NCBI GenBank assembly: GCA_016865035.1
Contig: CP018227.1
Location: 3,129,501-3,193,500, forward strand
Origin: Kordiimonadales bacterium IMCC3096
Lineage (GTDB): Bacteria; Pseudomonadota; Alphaproteobacteria; Minwuiales; Minwuiaceae
DNA: 64,000 bases
Reading direction: 5' to 3'
The notes under the pieces are model-generated. The model saw only the letters and a program-made list of their open reading frames with translations. It searched no databases and had not been told where the DNA came from. Numbering within the stretch: the first letter of the stretch is position 1; every line of letters starts with the position of its first letter. Below, one piece after another: positions 43,220 to 52,138 of this stretch. Made by a program: the position numbers and the translations under genes.

Positions 43220-44058
43220 GCGATACCTTCCTCGCCGCCTGCATCCAGCCGAACACCGGCACCGACTGGGAAGCCAACCTGAGCGCCTGCACGGGCTGGA
43301 TCGAGCAGGCTGCCGCTGACGGTGCCCGCTACATCCAGACGCCGGAGGTGAGCAACTTCATCTACCGCCGCCGTCAGGACACGATGGCCAATACCCATGC
43401 GGAGGCGGATGACCCCTCGCTGAAGGCCTATCGCGATCTGGCCGCCCGACTGGGGGTCTGGATCAACATCGGTTCCCTGGCGCTGAAGGGGGAGGGGGAG
43501 CGGCTCGCCAACCGGTCCTTCCTGATCGCGCCGGACGGGGCCATCGCCAACCGCTACGACAAGATCCACATGTTCGACGTGGAACTGCCCTCCGGTCAGA
43601 AGTTCATGGAATCGCGGGCCTATCAGCCGGGGGAGCGGGTGAACGTCATTGATGTCCCCGTTGCCGGCGATGTGGCCATGAAGCTGGGCATGACCATCTG
43701 CTACGACATGCGCTTTCCCCACCTCTACCGTGACCTCGCCAAGGCAGGGGCGGAGGTGCTGACCATGCCGTCCGCCTTCACGGCGGAGACCGGCAAGGCG
43801 CACTGGCACGTGCTGCTGCGCGCCCGCGCCATCGAGAACGGCTGCTTCGTCATCGCCGCCGCCCAGACAGGCGCTCATGACGGTGGCCGGGAGACCTATG
43901 GCCATTCCCTGATCGTCGATCCCTGGGGCGTGGTGCTGGCCGATGCCGGAACCGATACCGGCTATGTCACCGCCGAGATCGACCTGGCGAAGGTCACCGC
44001 GTCGCGCCAGTCCGTGCCGTCACTCGGCAACGACCGGGCCTACACCCTGACGGATTGA
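43216..44058 (+). CDS. Carbon-nitrogen hydrolase (Nit2/omega-amidase-like)
   Basis: A 280-residue nitrilase-superfamily enzyme with the Glu-Lys-Cys triad: Glu in TPEVSNF, Lys in [10 protein letters not shown] and Cys in TICYDMRFP. The close set resembles Nit-type amidases acting on deaminated glutathione or omega-amides, which would suit its overlap with glutaredoxin. The start is GTG 43216, overlapping the grxC stop. It converges on the MFS gene 9 bases away. Confidence 0.9.
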   Translation: MSDTFLAACIQPNTGTDWEANLSACTGWIEQAAADGARYIQTPEVSNFIYRRRQDTMANTHAEADDPSLKAYRDLAARLGVWINIGSLALKGEGERLANRSFLIAPDGAIANRYDKIHMFDVELPSGQKFMESRAYQPGERVNVIDVPVAGDVAMKLGMTICYDMRFPHLYRDLAKAGAEVLTMPSAFTAETGKAHWHVLLRARAIENGCFVIAAAQTGAHDGGRETYGHSLIVDPWGVVLADAGTDTGYVTAEIDLAKVTASRQSVPSLGNDRAYTLTD

Positions 44059-44067
44059 CGACCGCTT

Positions 44068-45282
44068 CTATCGGCGTCCACCGGCGATCTTCACCGCATC
44101 CGGGTGCGCGCGCAGGCGGGCCATGGCGAGGAAGCCCAGCAGTGGTCCGACGGCGATGGTCCAGAAGGCCCATTCCCAACCGATCAGTGCGACCACTTCC
44201 GGCAGCATGTGGATCGGGATCAGGGTCAGCAGGAAACCGATGCAGGTCTGGGCCGTGACCATGGTGCCCACCCGCTCCGGGTCCGCCAGTTCCATGACGC
44301 TGGAGGAAAACTGTGCCGAATCGGCGATCACCACCACGCCCCAGAACAGGCAGAACAGGGCCAGGATCCACGGCGGGCCGCCGAACAGGAACCCGGCGAC
44401 CAGACAGCATCCGGCACTGAGACCCATGGCGGACATGGTGACGGCCGTGCGCCCGATCCGGTCCGCCAGCCAGCCGCCCAGCAGTGCGCCGATGGCACCC
44501 GCCCCCAGCACGCCGAAGGTCAGCAGGGATGCGTTCAGCCCGACACGCGGGTCGCCCGCCCCGTACCAGCGGCTGAAGGAGGCATTCAGGAACACCACCA
44601 TCCAGCCCCAGACGGCATAGAGCTCCCACATGTGGCCGAAATAGCCGAGGTTGGCGAGACGCAGGGCGCGGTTGCGCCAGGCTTCCAGTACCGCGGATGG
44701 CTTGAAGGCGGCGCGGCGCATCGCGTTGGGGCCGAGTGACATGAACTGCACCAGCACACCGCCGGTCAGGGCCGCGGCGCTGGTCACCCCGAGGGTCAGC
44801 CGCCAGTCGATCCCGGCGAGAAAAGCCTGAGCCAGATGCGGTGCACCGGACCCCAGCGTCAGGGCACCCACCAGCAGACCGGTCAGCAGCCCCATGTCCG
44901 CCTTGGCCCAGGTCGCGATCATCTTCATGCCGACGGGATAACAGCCCGCCATGCTGATCCCGATGCAGAACCTCAGCACCGGCACGAGGGGCGAGGCCGG
45001 ATCGATCCAGATCAGGGAGGCATTGGCGGTGCAGGCGATGAGGGCTGATGCGCCGAAGAACAACTGCGGCCGCCAGCGGTCTGCGAGGCCGAGGATGGCG
45101 CTGATCAGCGTGCCAATGACGAAGCCGATGCTGAGCATCGACGTATAGAGCGATGCCTGCAGGGAGGTGATTTCCGTCTCCGCCCGGATCGCGGGCAGGG
45201 TTGCCGCGCCCGAGAACCAGACACTCAGCACCAGAACCTCCGCCAGTGCCAGCAGCAGCACTGATCCCCATTTTCCGCTCAT
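44068..45282 (-). CDS. MFS transporter
   Basis: A 404-residue major facilitator protein with 12 predicted helices. The loop 2-3 motif is partly visible (LGLADRWRPQ) and a second copy reads LGGWLADRIGRTAV in the second half. ATG 45282 has GGGGGGAA upstream; an in-frame GTG at 45303 is less likely. The substrate cannot be assigned. It lies downstream of the thioesterase gene on the same strand (81-base gap). Confidence 0.87.
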   Translation of the reverse strand: MSGKWGSVLLLALAEVLVLSVWFSGAATLPAIRAETEITSLQASLYTSMLSIGFVIGTLISAILGLADRWRPQLFFGASALIACTANASLIWIDPASPLVPVLRFCIGISMAGCYPVGMKMIATWAKADMGLLTGLLVGALTLGSGAPHLAQAFLAGIDWRLTLGVTSAAALTGGVLVQFMSLGPNAMRRAAFKPSAVLEAWRNRALRLANLGYFGHMWELYAVWGWMVVFLNASFSRWYGAGDPRVGLNASLLTFGVLGAGAIGALLGGWLADRIGRTAVTMSAMGLSAGCCLVAGFLFGGPPWILALFCLFWGVVVIADSAQFSSSVMELADPERVGTMVTAQTCIGFLLTLIPIHMLPEVVALIGWEWAFWTIAVGPLLGFLAMARLRAHPDAVKIAGGRR

Positions 45283-45363
45283 CCGATTCCCCCCCGTGCG
45301 CACGCTGGCACCATGTCACGATAGGGGTTTGCCGCAGTTTTGGAAATCCTGCCCGGTCGCGGG

Positions 45364-45798
45364 TCAGGCGGCCTTCCGGGCCTGCAGCACGCGGAAGGTG
45401 GCGGAGACCAGTGCGCAGGGTTCACCATCCGCCGTGACCTGACCCTGGGCAATGTCCACCTTGCCGCCGGACTTGATGTAGATCGGGCGGAATTCGAGCC
45501 ACTGGCCGATCTGGGCGCTCTGCACGAACTCGAGATTCAGCGTGATCGTCACCAGGCTGCTGCCGTCGTTGCGCCGCTGGCGGCACGAATGACCCAGCGC
45601 ATTGTCGGCGAGGGCGGAGATCAGGCCGCCATGGACGAAGCCGCGACCATTGCAGTGCTGTTCCCCCGCGCGCAGTCCGATGACAACCGCCTCATCGGTG
45701 ACGCGGGACCAGAGCGGTTCCCATGGATCGGTCAGCGGACTCTTGCGGAAGTGCGGCAGGAAGCCTTCCGGCACGTTGCTTGTTGTTGCCTGTGTCAT
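45364..45798 (-). CDS. PaaI-like hotdog-fold thioesterase
   Basis: A 144-residue hotdog-fold protein. NGRGFVHGGLISALADNALG (active-site helix HGG...AD) fits the acyl-CoA thioesterase PaaI group. It follows the TetR gene after a one-base gap, so the pair is co-transcribed and probably controlled by the palindromes at 46442-46475. Confidence 0.87.
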   Translation of the reverse strand: MTQATTSNVPEGFLPHFRKSPLTDPWEPLWSRVTDEAVVIGLRAGEQHCNGRGFVHGGLISALADNALGHSCRQRRNDGSSLVTITLNLEFVQSAQIGQWLEFRPIYIKSGGKVDIAQGQVTADGEPCALVSATFRVLQARKAA

Positions 45799-45799
45799 C

Positions 45800-46429
45800 T
45801 CAGGTTCCTCTGCTGGCTGGATCGGCTAGTCGGGTGGCCAGGAAGTCGCCCGCTTCCAGAAGGGCATCCGTCGAGCGTGAGGCGCGCGACAGGGTCATCG
45901 CACCGTCCAGCAGCGACTGCGCCATGCGGGCGTTGCGCCGGGCATGTCCCGGGGCGAAACCGCGGGCAATGAACAGGTCCGTGAAGGCGCTGCTGATTGC
46001 CCCGCTGCCTGTCTTCAGGGCTTCGGCGATGTCGGCTTCGTGCGGCACGACCTCATTGGAAAGCACCGTCAGCAGCGGCCCCTCCGACCAGCCCGTGCGT
46101 TTCAGCCAGGAGGCGCGGGCGCTGGCCATGCCGCGCAGCAGACCGGGCAGGGTCCGCCTGCTCGTGGCGGCGCGATGCAGGGCATCCGTGACTGCCTCGA
46201 CCATGTCTTCCACCGCAGCGACAGCCAGCCCGGACTTGCCGGTCGGGAAATGGTGATAGAGCGACCCGCGCGGCGCGGACGCCACCTTCAGTACCTCCGC
46301 CGTCCCCACCGCCGCATAGCCGCGTTGCTGGACAAGGTGGGTGAACGCCCGAATCAGACGGTCCCGCGTCGGGGCTGTCCGGGTTCCGACAGTTCCGGCG
46401 TCGGCGTGAATGCCATCGACAATGCTCAA
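45800..46429 (-). CDS. TetR/AcrR-family transcriptional regulator
   Basis: A 209-residue regulator. The helix-turn-helix (about residues 20-68) contains YAAVGTAEVLKVASAPRGSLYHHFP. The start appears to be TTG 46429, with AGGA about 8 bases upstream and no ATG near the domain. Two palindromes just upstream point to autoregulation. The regulated partner is probably the thioesterase gene that follows it. Confidence 0.85.
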   Translation of the reverse strand: MSIVDGIHADAGTVGTRTAPTRDRLIRAFTHLVQQRGYAAVGTAEVLKVASAPRGSLYHHFPTGKSGLAVAAVEDMVEAVTDALHRAATSRRTLPGLLRGMASARASWLKRTGWSEGPLLTVLSNEVVPHEADIAEALKTGSGAISSAFTDLFIARGFAPGHARRNARMAQSLLDGAMTLSRASRSTDALLEAGDFLATRLADPASRGT

Positions 46430-46441
46430 GATGCGTTCCTC

Positions 46442-46475
46442 TGGACTGATTAGTCCATTATTAGACTGATCAGTC
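46442..46475. promoter_or_regulatory. Paired operator-like palindromes upstream of tetR
   Basis: TGGACT GATT AGTCCA (46442-46457) and the perfect 12-mer GACTGATCAGTC (46464-46475) share the core GACTGATnAGTC, with centres 20 bp apart. They lie 13-46 bases upstream of the TetR start. Two close sites suit cooperative binding of two dimers, as in QacR-type systems. Binding is inferred. Confidence 0.65.
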
Positions 46476-46494
46476 CAGATGCGTCAACGGTCCG

Positions 46495-47355
46495 TCACTC
46501 CGGCAGCTGCCGTCTGCTGCGGGGCGGGGTATAGCGCTCCACCTCGAAGTTCACGGCCACCATCCAGTCGGCATAGTCAGGCTGGATGCGCTTCGCCACC
46601 TGGATCAGCTCCTGACGGAATGGTCCTTCCAGCGGCGCCCCGCGTCCCGGCCAGATACGGAACTTCAGGCGCAGGAAGCTACGGCCTGCCCGGGTGCTGA
46701 GCCGGTCCATCACCTCCGGCGCCGCGCGGAAGATGCCGGGATACTGCTCGATTGCAGCCTCCGCCATCAGGCGTACCTCGGCCTCCATCCGCTTCGCGAG
46801 TTCGGCATCCTCGGGCAGGGAAAAATCCACGAAGCAACGGACGTAGCCACGCGGATAGCAGACCACGTTGACGATGGAGCGGTTGGGCACGAAGACCTCC
46901 GCCCCCAATGGATTGCGCAGCACGGTGAAGCGCATGCCGAAACGTTCCACGACACCGACCTGGCCACTGACCTCGATCACGTCGCCGATGTCGAACAGGT
47001 CCGTGAAGATGATGGTCACGCCGCTGACCACGTCCTGAACGATGCCCTGCGAACCGAAGGCGACGGCCAGGCCGATGATCGACGCGCTGGCGACGTAGGT
47101 GGAGAGCGGCACACCGGCTTCGGTCAGCACGAAACCGAAGGCGGCGAAATAGAGCGCGAAGACAATGCTGCTGGAAACCAGGCTGATCAGCGTCACCGCC
47201 TTGGTGGACCGCCGGGCAACCCGGCTGCGCATGGCGCTGGTGCTGACATGGCGCAGCAGCCGCACGAACAGATGCACGCAGACGACACCGACCAGTGCCA
47301 CCAAAACCCGTTCGGTGGATGACAGATCCTGCAGTGCCTCGCTGAGTAGGCTCAT
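46495..47355 (-). CDS. Small mechanosensitive channel (MscS family)
   Basis: A 286-residue membrane protein with three N-terminal helices and the MscS beta domain. GLAVAFGSQGIVQDVVSG (pore helix) and IFTDLFDIGDVIEVSGQVG are visible. It releases solutes under hypo-osmotic stress. It starts four bases after the MaoC-type gene stop, so it is probably the last gene of the CoA-transferase operon, which is an unusual setting for a channel. Confidence 0.92.
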   Translation of the reverse strand: MSLLSEALQDLSSTERVLVALVGVVCVHLFVRLLRHVSTSAMRSRVARRSTKAVTLISLVSSSIVFALYFAAFGFVLTEAGVPLSTYVASASIIGLAVAFGSQGIVQDVVSGVTIIFTDLFDIGDVIEVSGQVGVVERFGMRFTVLRNPLGAEVFVPNRSIVNVVCYPRGYVRCFVDFSLPEDAELAKRMEAEVRLMAEAAIEQYPGIFRAAPEVMDRLSTRAGRSFLRLKFRIWPGRGAPLEGPFRQELIQVAKRIQPDYADWMVAVNFEVERYTPPRSRRQLPE

Positions 47356-47359
47356 CGGC

Positions 47360-47824
47360 TCAGTCGAATTCGGGATCGCCCTTCATCATCCGCAGCGGGT
47401 CATAGGTCATGACCACATCGCCGTTCTGGTTGATTACCTTGTTGTCGGTACGCACCAGCGCCCGGTTGCCCTTGCTGGCCTGCTTGATCTCCGTCACCAC
47501 ACCCTCGACGTGGATCGTGTCACCCGCATAGGTCGGGCCGGTGACATTGACCTGACAGCCGAGGAAGGCGAGGCCGGTGCGCGCGATGGTCGCCGGAATG
47601 ACCAGCCCCTCCGCCATCGACATGACCAGGGCGCCGGGTACGAGGCGTCCGGTGAAGTTCGTGTGCTCCTGCAGGTACCAGTCGCTGGTGAACAGTTCCT
47701 CCGTCATGCCGACCATGCCGGTGAAACCGGTCACGTCCTCGCCGCGGATGGTGCGGGTCTGTGTCTTGAAGGCCCAGCCGACCGACCAGTCCTGCCAGTA
47801 GAAGCCATGTCCCAGTAGTTTCAT
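47360..47824 (-). CDS. MaoC-like (R)-specific dehydratase-family protein
   Basis: A 154-residue hotdog protein. HTNFTGRLVPGALVMSMAEGL (residues about 53-73) is the MaoC-type active-site region, and DTIHVEGVVTEIKQA follows. Such proteins hydrate or dehydrate enoyl/hydroxyacyl-CoA. It lies four bases after the CoA-transferase stop in the same operon. Confidence 0.86.
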   Translation of the reverse strand: MKLLGHGFYWQDWSVGWAFKTQTRTIRGEDVTGFTGMVGMTEELFTSDWYLQEHTNFTGRLVPGALVMSMAEGLVIPATIARTGLAFLGCQVNVTGPTYAGDTIHVEGVVTEIKQASKGNRALVRTDNKVINQNGDVVMTYDPLRMMKGDPEFD

Positions 47825-47828
47825 CGTC

Positions 47829-49055
47829 TCAGACCTTCACTTCCTTTTTCTCCCGCGCGGCGCCGGCGGTCAGCATCGTCTCGATGGTGGCGGTGTCATA
47901 GCCGAGCTCGGCCAGCACTTCCCGCGTCTGCTCCCCCAGGTGCGGCGTGTGCCGCCTGACGGACACCGGGCTCTTCTCGAAGTTCACCGGGAACTTCATG
48001 GTGCGCAGTTCACCCTCCGTCGGGTGGTCATAGTGCTGCCAGAAACCGACCTGTTCCAGATGCGGATCGACCAGCAGGTCCTCTGGCGTGTTCACGCGGG
48101 TGCAGGGGATGCCATGCGGCTCCAGCTTCTGCAGCCATTCATCGGTGGTCAGCGCCCCGGCCAGTTCCGACAGGGTGGAATAGACTTCCTCGATATGGGT
48201 CTGCCGCGCGGCGAAGCTGTTGAAGTGCGGATGATCGACCAGGTCCTTGCGGCCCGCGGCCTCCAGCACCACGGCCCATTGCCGGTTGTCGTAGGGCAGG
48301 ATCGCGACCCAGCCATCCTTCGACGGATAGGGTTTGCGCCAGGGGGTCATCAGCCGCACGTACTTGGTGGGGCCATCCGCATCGGCATAGGTCGCGCCGT
48401 CCAGATGCTCCACCATGTTCATCCCGACCATGGTCTCGAACATCGGCACCTCGACGAACTGGCCCTCGCCGGTGCGTTCCCGGTGCAGCAATGCCGCGAC
48501 GACCGCGTTGCAGGCCATCAGGCCGCAGGTCTTGTCGGCCTGGATGAAGCTGACATAACGCGGCTGGTCCAGCAGCGTGCCCTGGATCGAGGCCCCGCCC
48601 GAGGCAGCCTGGATGATGTCGTCGAACGCGGTCTTGTGGCCGTAGGGACCGCTTTCGGAGAAACCATAGGCGCCGACATAGACCAGGTTCGGATTGACCG
48701 CCTTCAGGTCCTCATAGGCGATGCCGAGCTTGCGCACCGCCTGCGGGCGCAGGGCGTGGATGAAGACATCCGCTGTCTTCACCAGGTCCTTCATCGCCGC
48801 CAGCCCCTCCGGCTGCTTCAGGTCCAGGCAGATGGAGCGCTTGTTGCGGTTGCAGTTCAGGAAACAGCTGGCCATGCCTGCGTTGCGTGTCGTGCCGATG
48901 GCCCGGGCCAGGTCGCCCGCCGGTTCCTCCACCTTGATCACGTCCGCGCCCAGATCGCCCAGCATCTGCGATGCCAGCGGACCCAGCACGATGCGCGTCA
49001 GATCGACGACCCTGTAGCCCGCCAGCGGTCCCCTGTTCTCCGTTTCCAGAGCCAT
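47829..49055 (-). CDS. Family III CoA-transferase (CaiB/BaiF)
   Basis: A 408-residue enzyme. GPLAGYRVVDLTRIVLGP and LGDLGADVIKVEEP near the N terminus, and the catalytic Asp in AFDDIIQAASG (about residue 145-155), are characteristic. It moves CoA between carboxylic acids through an anhydride intermediate. ATG 49055 is preferred for its GGGGAGA site; upstream in-frame residues look like leader translation. Its partner substrates are unknown. Confidence 0.9.
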   Translation of the reverse strand: MALETENRGPLAGYRVVDLTRIVLGPLASQMLGDLGADVIKVEEPAGDLARAIGTTRNAGMASCFLNCNRNKRSICLDLKQPEGLAAMKDLVKTADVFIHALRPQAVRKLGIAYEDLKAVNPNLVYVGAYGFSESGPYGHKTAFDDIIQAASGGASIQGTLLDQPRYVSFIQADKTCGLMACNAVVAALLHRERTGEGQFVEVPMFETMVGMNMVEHLDGATYADADGPTKYVRLMTPWRKPYPSKDGWVAILPYDNRQWAVVLEAAGRKDLVDHPHFNSFAARQTHIEEVYSTLSELAGALTTDEWLQKLEPHGIPCTRVNTPEDLLVDPHLEQVGFWQHYDHPTEGELRTMKFPVNFEKSPVSVRRHTPHLGEQTREVLAELGYDTATIETMLTAGAAREKKEVKV

Positions 49056-49112
49056 TTCATTCTCCCCATGGTCCGTTGTCGCGTAGCGGCATCGCCGGCC
49101 ACGCCCGTCCAT

Positions 49113-49142
49113 CCGGTTCCTGCCCGCATGGGCAGGAACCGG
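49113..49142 (-). terminator. 13-bp perfect hairpin between SDR and CoA-transferase genes
   Basis: CCGGTTCCTGCCC and GGGCAGGAACCGG form a 13-bp perfect stem with loop GCAT, starting 17 bases after the SDR stop on the minus strand. No T-run follows. It may be a terminator, a transcript-stabilising hairpin or a copy of a dispersed palindrome. Confidence 0.45.
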
Positions 49143-49159
49143 ACAGGTTTCCGGCCTGA

Positions 49160-49936
49160 TCAGCCTGCGGAAGCGCCGGCCATGACGCCGCCATCGACCA
49201 CGAAGACCTGGCCCGTGGTCCAGGACCCGGCCGGGGCGGCGAGGTAGACGGCGATGCCGGCCAGATCCTCCGGTTCACCCAGGCGGGCCATGGGCGTTCC
49301 CGCCAGCCGTTTCGAAGACCGCTCCGGATCGGTCCAGAGGGCCTTGGCAAAGTCGGTCTTCACCAGGCCCGGCGCGATACAGTTGACGCGGATATTGTCC
49401 TTGCCGAACTCCACCGCCAGGTTGCGCGCCAACTGGAAGTCCGCCGCCTTCGAGATGGCATAGGCCCCCAGTGCCCGGTCGCCCTTCAGCCCGCCGATGG
49501 ACGAGACGATGATGAACGCCCCGTCCTTGCGGGCCTGCATGCCGGGGATCACCATCTGCGCCAGCCAGAGGTTCGACTGCACGTTGCAGGTCATGATCTT
49601 CTGGAAGGCATCATCGGGGATATCGAGGTTGGACCCCATGAAGGGGTTCACCGCCGCATTGGCCACCATGATGTCGATCTGGCCGTAGGCGGCTTCCGAT
49701 TCCCGGACCAGCTTCTCCAGATCCTCCCGGTTGGTGATGTTGCAGGAGATCGCGGTGGCGTCGCCGCCGTCGGCCCTGATCCCGTCAACCACCGCCTGGC
49801 AGGCATCCAGCTTGCGGCTCGCCACGACGACCTTCGCCCCATGGGCGGCCAGCGCCTGCGCGATGGCCTTGCCGATGCCCTTCGAGCCGCCGGTGACGAC
49901 CGCGACCTTTCCCGTGATGTCGAACAGATGCTTCAT
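49160..49936 (-). CDS. Short-chain dehydrogenase/reductase
   Basis: A 258-residue classical SDR with cofactor motif TGGSKGIG (residues 15-22), NAAV, catalytic Ser in VSSIGG and the Tyr-Lys pair in YAISK (about residues 153-157). It probably oxidises or reduces a hydroxyacyl-CoA or alcohol in the surrounding catabolic operon. It starts 3 bases before the GST stop region on the same strand. Confidence 0.92.
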   Translation of the reverse strand: MKHLFDITGKVAVVTGGSKGIGKAIAQALAAHGAKVVVASRKLDACQAVVDGIRADGGDATAISCNITNREDLEKLVRESEAAYGQIDIMVANAAVNPFMGSNLDIPDDAFQKIMTCNVQSNLWLAQMVIPGMQARKDGAFIIVSSIGGLKGDRALGAYAISKAADFQLARNLAVEFGKDNIRVNCIAPGLVKTDFAKALWTDPERSSKRLAGTPMARLGEPEDLAGIAVYLAAPAGSWTTGQVFVVDGGVMAGASAG

Positions 49937-49939
49937 CGT

Positions 49940-50542
49940 TCAGCGTACCTTTGCCGCCGGACGGCTGAGGCAGCGGCCAGCGAATTCGGCGACGTTCGGC
50001 ACTGCGGAGAAATCGAACTTGGCCATCTTGCCCCAGGCGAGCACCGCCGCGACGTTCAGGTCAGCCACGGAGAAATCGTCGCCCACCAGCCACTTGTGGT
50101 CAGCCAGGTAGGTGTTCAGCACCTCCAGCGGCCAGGCCAGGTCCTTCAGCGCCTGTTCGACGACCTTCGGATCCCTCTGGTCTTCGGGCAGCATGGCGGC
50201 GTGGAACAGGTAATTCAGCATGGGCTTCTCGACCTCGGTCATCACCCAGAACGACCATTCCAGAACCTTGGCCTCGCCCACCAGATCGGTCGGGATCAGC
50301 TTGCCGTGCTTCTTGGCCAGATAGATGTTGATGGCGCAGGATTCACCCATGCCGATGTCGCTGTCCTTGATCGCAGGCACGCGACCGGCCCGGTTGATGG
50401 CCAGATACTCGGGCTTGCGGCAGTCGCCGCCACGGAAGTTGATGTCAGCCTCGTGGTCGAAGTCGATGCCCAGTTCGCCCGCCATCCAGAGCGTGCGCAT
50501 GGCGCGCGAAGCGGCCGGACCCAGAATTGTCAGTTTGCTCAT
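49940..50542 (-). CDS. Glutathione S-transferase
   Basis: A 200-residue GST with an N-terminal thioredoxin-fold domain (residues 1-80, GPAASRAMRTLWMAGELG, then AGRVPAIKD and GESCAINIYLA) and a C-terminal helical domain (LVGDDFSVADLNVAAVLAW). A Ser or Tyr near residue 11 would activate glutathione. It overlaps the DMT transporter gene by four bases. Confidence 0.9.
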   Translation of the reverse strand: MSKLTILGPAASRAMRTLWMAGELGIDFDHEADINFRGGDCRKPEYLAINRAGRVPAIKDSDIGMGESCAINIYLAKKHGKLIPTDLVGEAKVLEWSFWVMTEVEKPMLNYLFHAAMLPEDQRDPKVVEQALKDLAWPLEVLNTYLADHKWLVGDDFSVADLNVAAVLAWGKMAKFDFSAVPNVAEFAGRCLSRPAAKVR

Positions 50543-51495
50543 TTCTCTCCCTCCCCTTTGAGGACCCTATCGGTCGGCGGCATTTGATCCGGCGCGGGGG
50601 CCGAGGTCAACGACCGCCGACGCAGGCGCATGTCCGCCCACTGCATGAGCAGGATGCTGCCCAGTACCAGAACACCGCCCAGCGCCTGCAATGCGCCGAG
50701 CACTTCGTCGAACAGCACCCAGGCCTCTCCGATGGAGGTCAGGGGCTGGATATTGGTCGCCATGCCGGACTTGAGTGCACCGATATGCGATATGGACCAG
50801 AGGTACATGGGCATGGCCGAAGCCTGCAGTACCGCCACACCGAAGACTCCACCCCAGCCACCGGCCGTCTCCGGGAACCGTACATCCGCGACGAAGATGC
50901 CGATGAGCACCAGAACCAGAAGCGCGGTCCAGCTGAAGTGAAACGTCATCAGAAACACGTTCACTTCACGGAAATGCCGGGCCACCAGGACCGCGTTCGT
51001 GGCGGTCGCGAAGGCGGCGACGAGGGAGAAGACGACACCCCGCCAGTCGCTGTCGCCGACCGAACTGCCCAGCATCAGCGCCAGGCCGACAAAGGCGAAG
51101 ACGATGGAGAACAGTTTCAGCGGGCTGGTGGGCTCGATCCGCAACACGGTGACGATGACGGCGATGATGACGGGAAAGGTGAAGAACAGCAGGGCGGCAA
51201 GCCCGACAGAGATGAACTCCACCGCACCGATATTGCCGTAGGTCATGGCCGACATCAGCACGCCATTGAACATGGCCAGCGGCACCAGCTTTCGCGGCAG
51301 GCCGAAGCCGCTGCCGCGATAGAGGATGAAGGCGGCCATCAGCGTGGTCATCAGGATACTGCGGACACTGGCGACGACGACGCCGCTGGCGCCGCCCTCG
51401 TAGGCGAAGCGCGCGACGGCGACCGCGCTGCCCAGGAAAATTCCGGCCAGCAGCGCCAGCGCCAGGCCGGTGATTTCGGTTCGGTCCTTGCCCAC
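50539..51495 (-). CDS. DMT-family (EamA) transporter
   Basis: A 318-residue protein with ten predicted helices in two EamA repeats (about residues 10-145 and 160-295). The second contains YLWSISHIGALKSGMA and IQPLTSIGEAWVLFDE, typical of the family. The start is GTG 51495 with GGGGGGAGA about 9 bases upstream. It leads the operon that continues through GST, SDR, CoA-transferase, MaoC and MscS genes. Confidence 0.88.
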   Translation of the reverse strand: MGKDRTEITGLALALLAGIFLGSAVAVARFAYEGGASGVVVASVRSILMTTLMAAFILYRGSGFGLPRKLVPLAMFNGVLMSAMTYGNIGAVEFISVGLAALLFFTFPVIIAVIVTVLRIEPTSPLKLFSIVFAFVGLALMLGSSVGDSDWRGVVFSLVAAFATATNAVLVARHFREVNVFLMTFHFSWTALLVLVLIGIFVADVRFPETAGGWGGVFGVAVLQASAMPMYLWSISHIGALKSGMATNIQPLTSIGEAWVLFDEVLGALQALGGVLVLGSILLMQWADMRLRRRSLTSAPAPDQMPPTDRVLKGEGEK

Positions 51496-51593
51496 GTGAT
51501 GTGTCTCCCCCCGACGCAGGTTCGCGCGTCAGGCAGGGGGAAGGCAATCACCTATTCAGTCAGGGCTGACCTGATCCGTGGATGTCCTCGTGG

Positions 51594-51902
51594 TCAGTCG
51601 GAGCGGACGACCGGTCCGCCGGGGCGGCGGATCGTGATGTCGCCGGGGTCGCGGGTGGCCGGTGTGCTTGATGCCGCCCGTGAAGCGGCGCGTCGCGGCC
51701 CACCATTTCGGCCCTGTCCGGGCTGGCGGTCGCGCGGCCATTCCTTCTGCGAAGCCAGAACCCAGAGTGCGATCAGGCCGATCGGCGGAATGATGGCCGT
51801 CAGGCCCCAGAAACCGCTGTATCCGGCCTTTGACGCTATGCGCCAGCCGAACCAGGCAAGGATGAAGACCACGGGCGAGCCGGGCAGCAGCAGATGTTCC
51901 AT
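51594..51902 (-). CDS. Small two-helix membrane protein (pair member 2)
   Basis: A 102-residue protein with two hydrophobic segments (about residues 5-24 and 29-50) and a basic Arg/Pro/Gly-rich tail. The WFGWRIASKAG...LIALWVLASQKEWP region resembles the neighbouring 78-residue protein, so they look like diverged tandem duplicates. It starts inside the neighbour's stop (TGATG). The function is unknown. Confidence 0.65.
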   Translation of the reverse strand: MEHLLLPGSPVVFILAWFGWRIASKAGYSGFWGLTAIIPPIGLIALWVLASQKEWPRDRQPGQGRNGGPRRAASRAASSTPATRDPGDITIRRPGGPVVRSD

Positions 51903-52138
51903 CAGAGGCGATCCCTCACCCGGTCGAACTCATCGAAAGGCCCGGTGATCCGGCCTTCACCGGACGGCCATGTCCTGAAGGCGATGAAGCCCAGAGCCAG
52001 CGGCAGCCCCGCGAAGGGGATCAGTGCATAGAGCGAGATCGTCGGGCTGAGACCCGCACGATCACAGATTCGCCAGAGCGGCAGGACGAACAGGATACCC
52101 ACGACGACCATCCAGCCCAAGAAGCCAATTTCAAACAC
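51902..52138 (-). CDS. Small two-helix membrane protein (pair member 1)
   Basis: A 78-residue protein with two hydrophobic segments (about residues 4-21 and 34-53). Its motif WRICDRAGLSP...IPFAGLPLALG and AFRTWP aligns by eye with the next gene. The start is probably GTG 52138 with GGGGAAA about 7 bases upstream; ATG 52111 would give 69 residues. The function is unknown. Confidence 0.65.
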   Translation of the reverse strand: MFEIGFLGWMVVVGILFVLPLWRICDRAGLSPTISLYALIPFAGLPLALGFIAFRTWPSGEGRITGPFDEFDRVRDRL

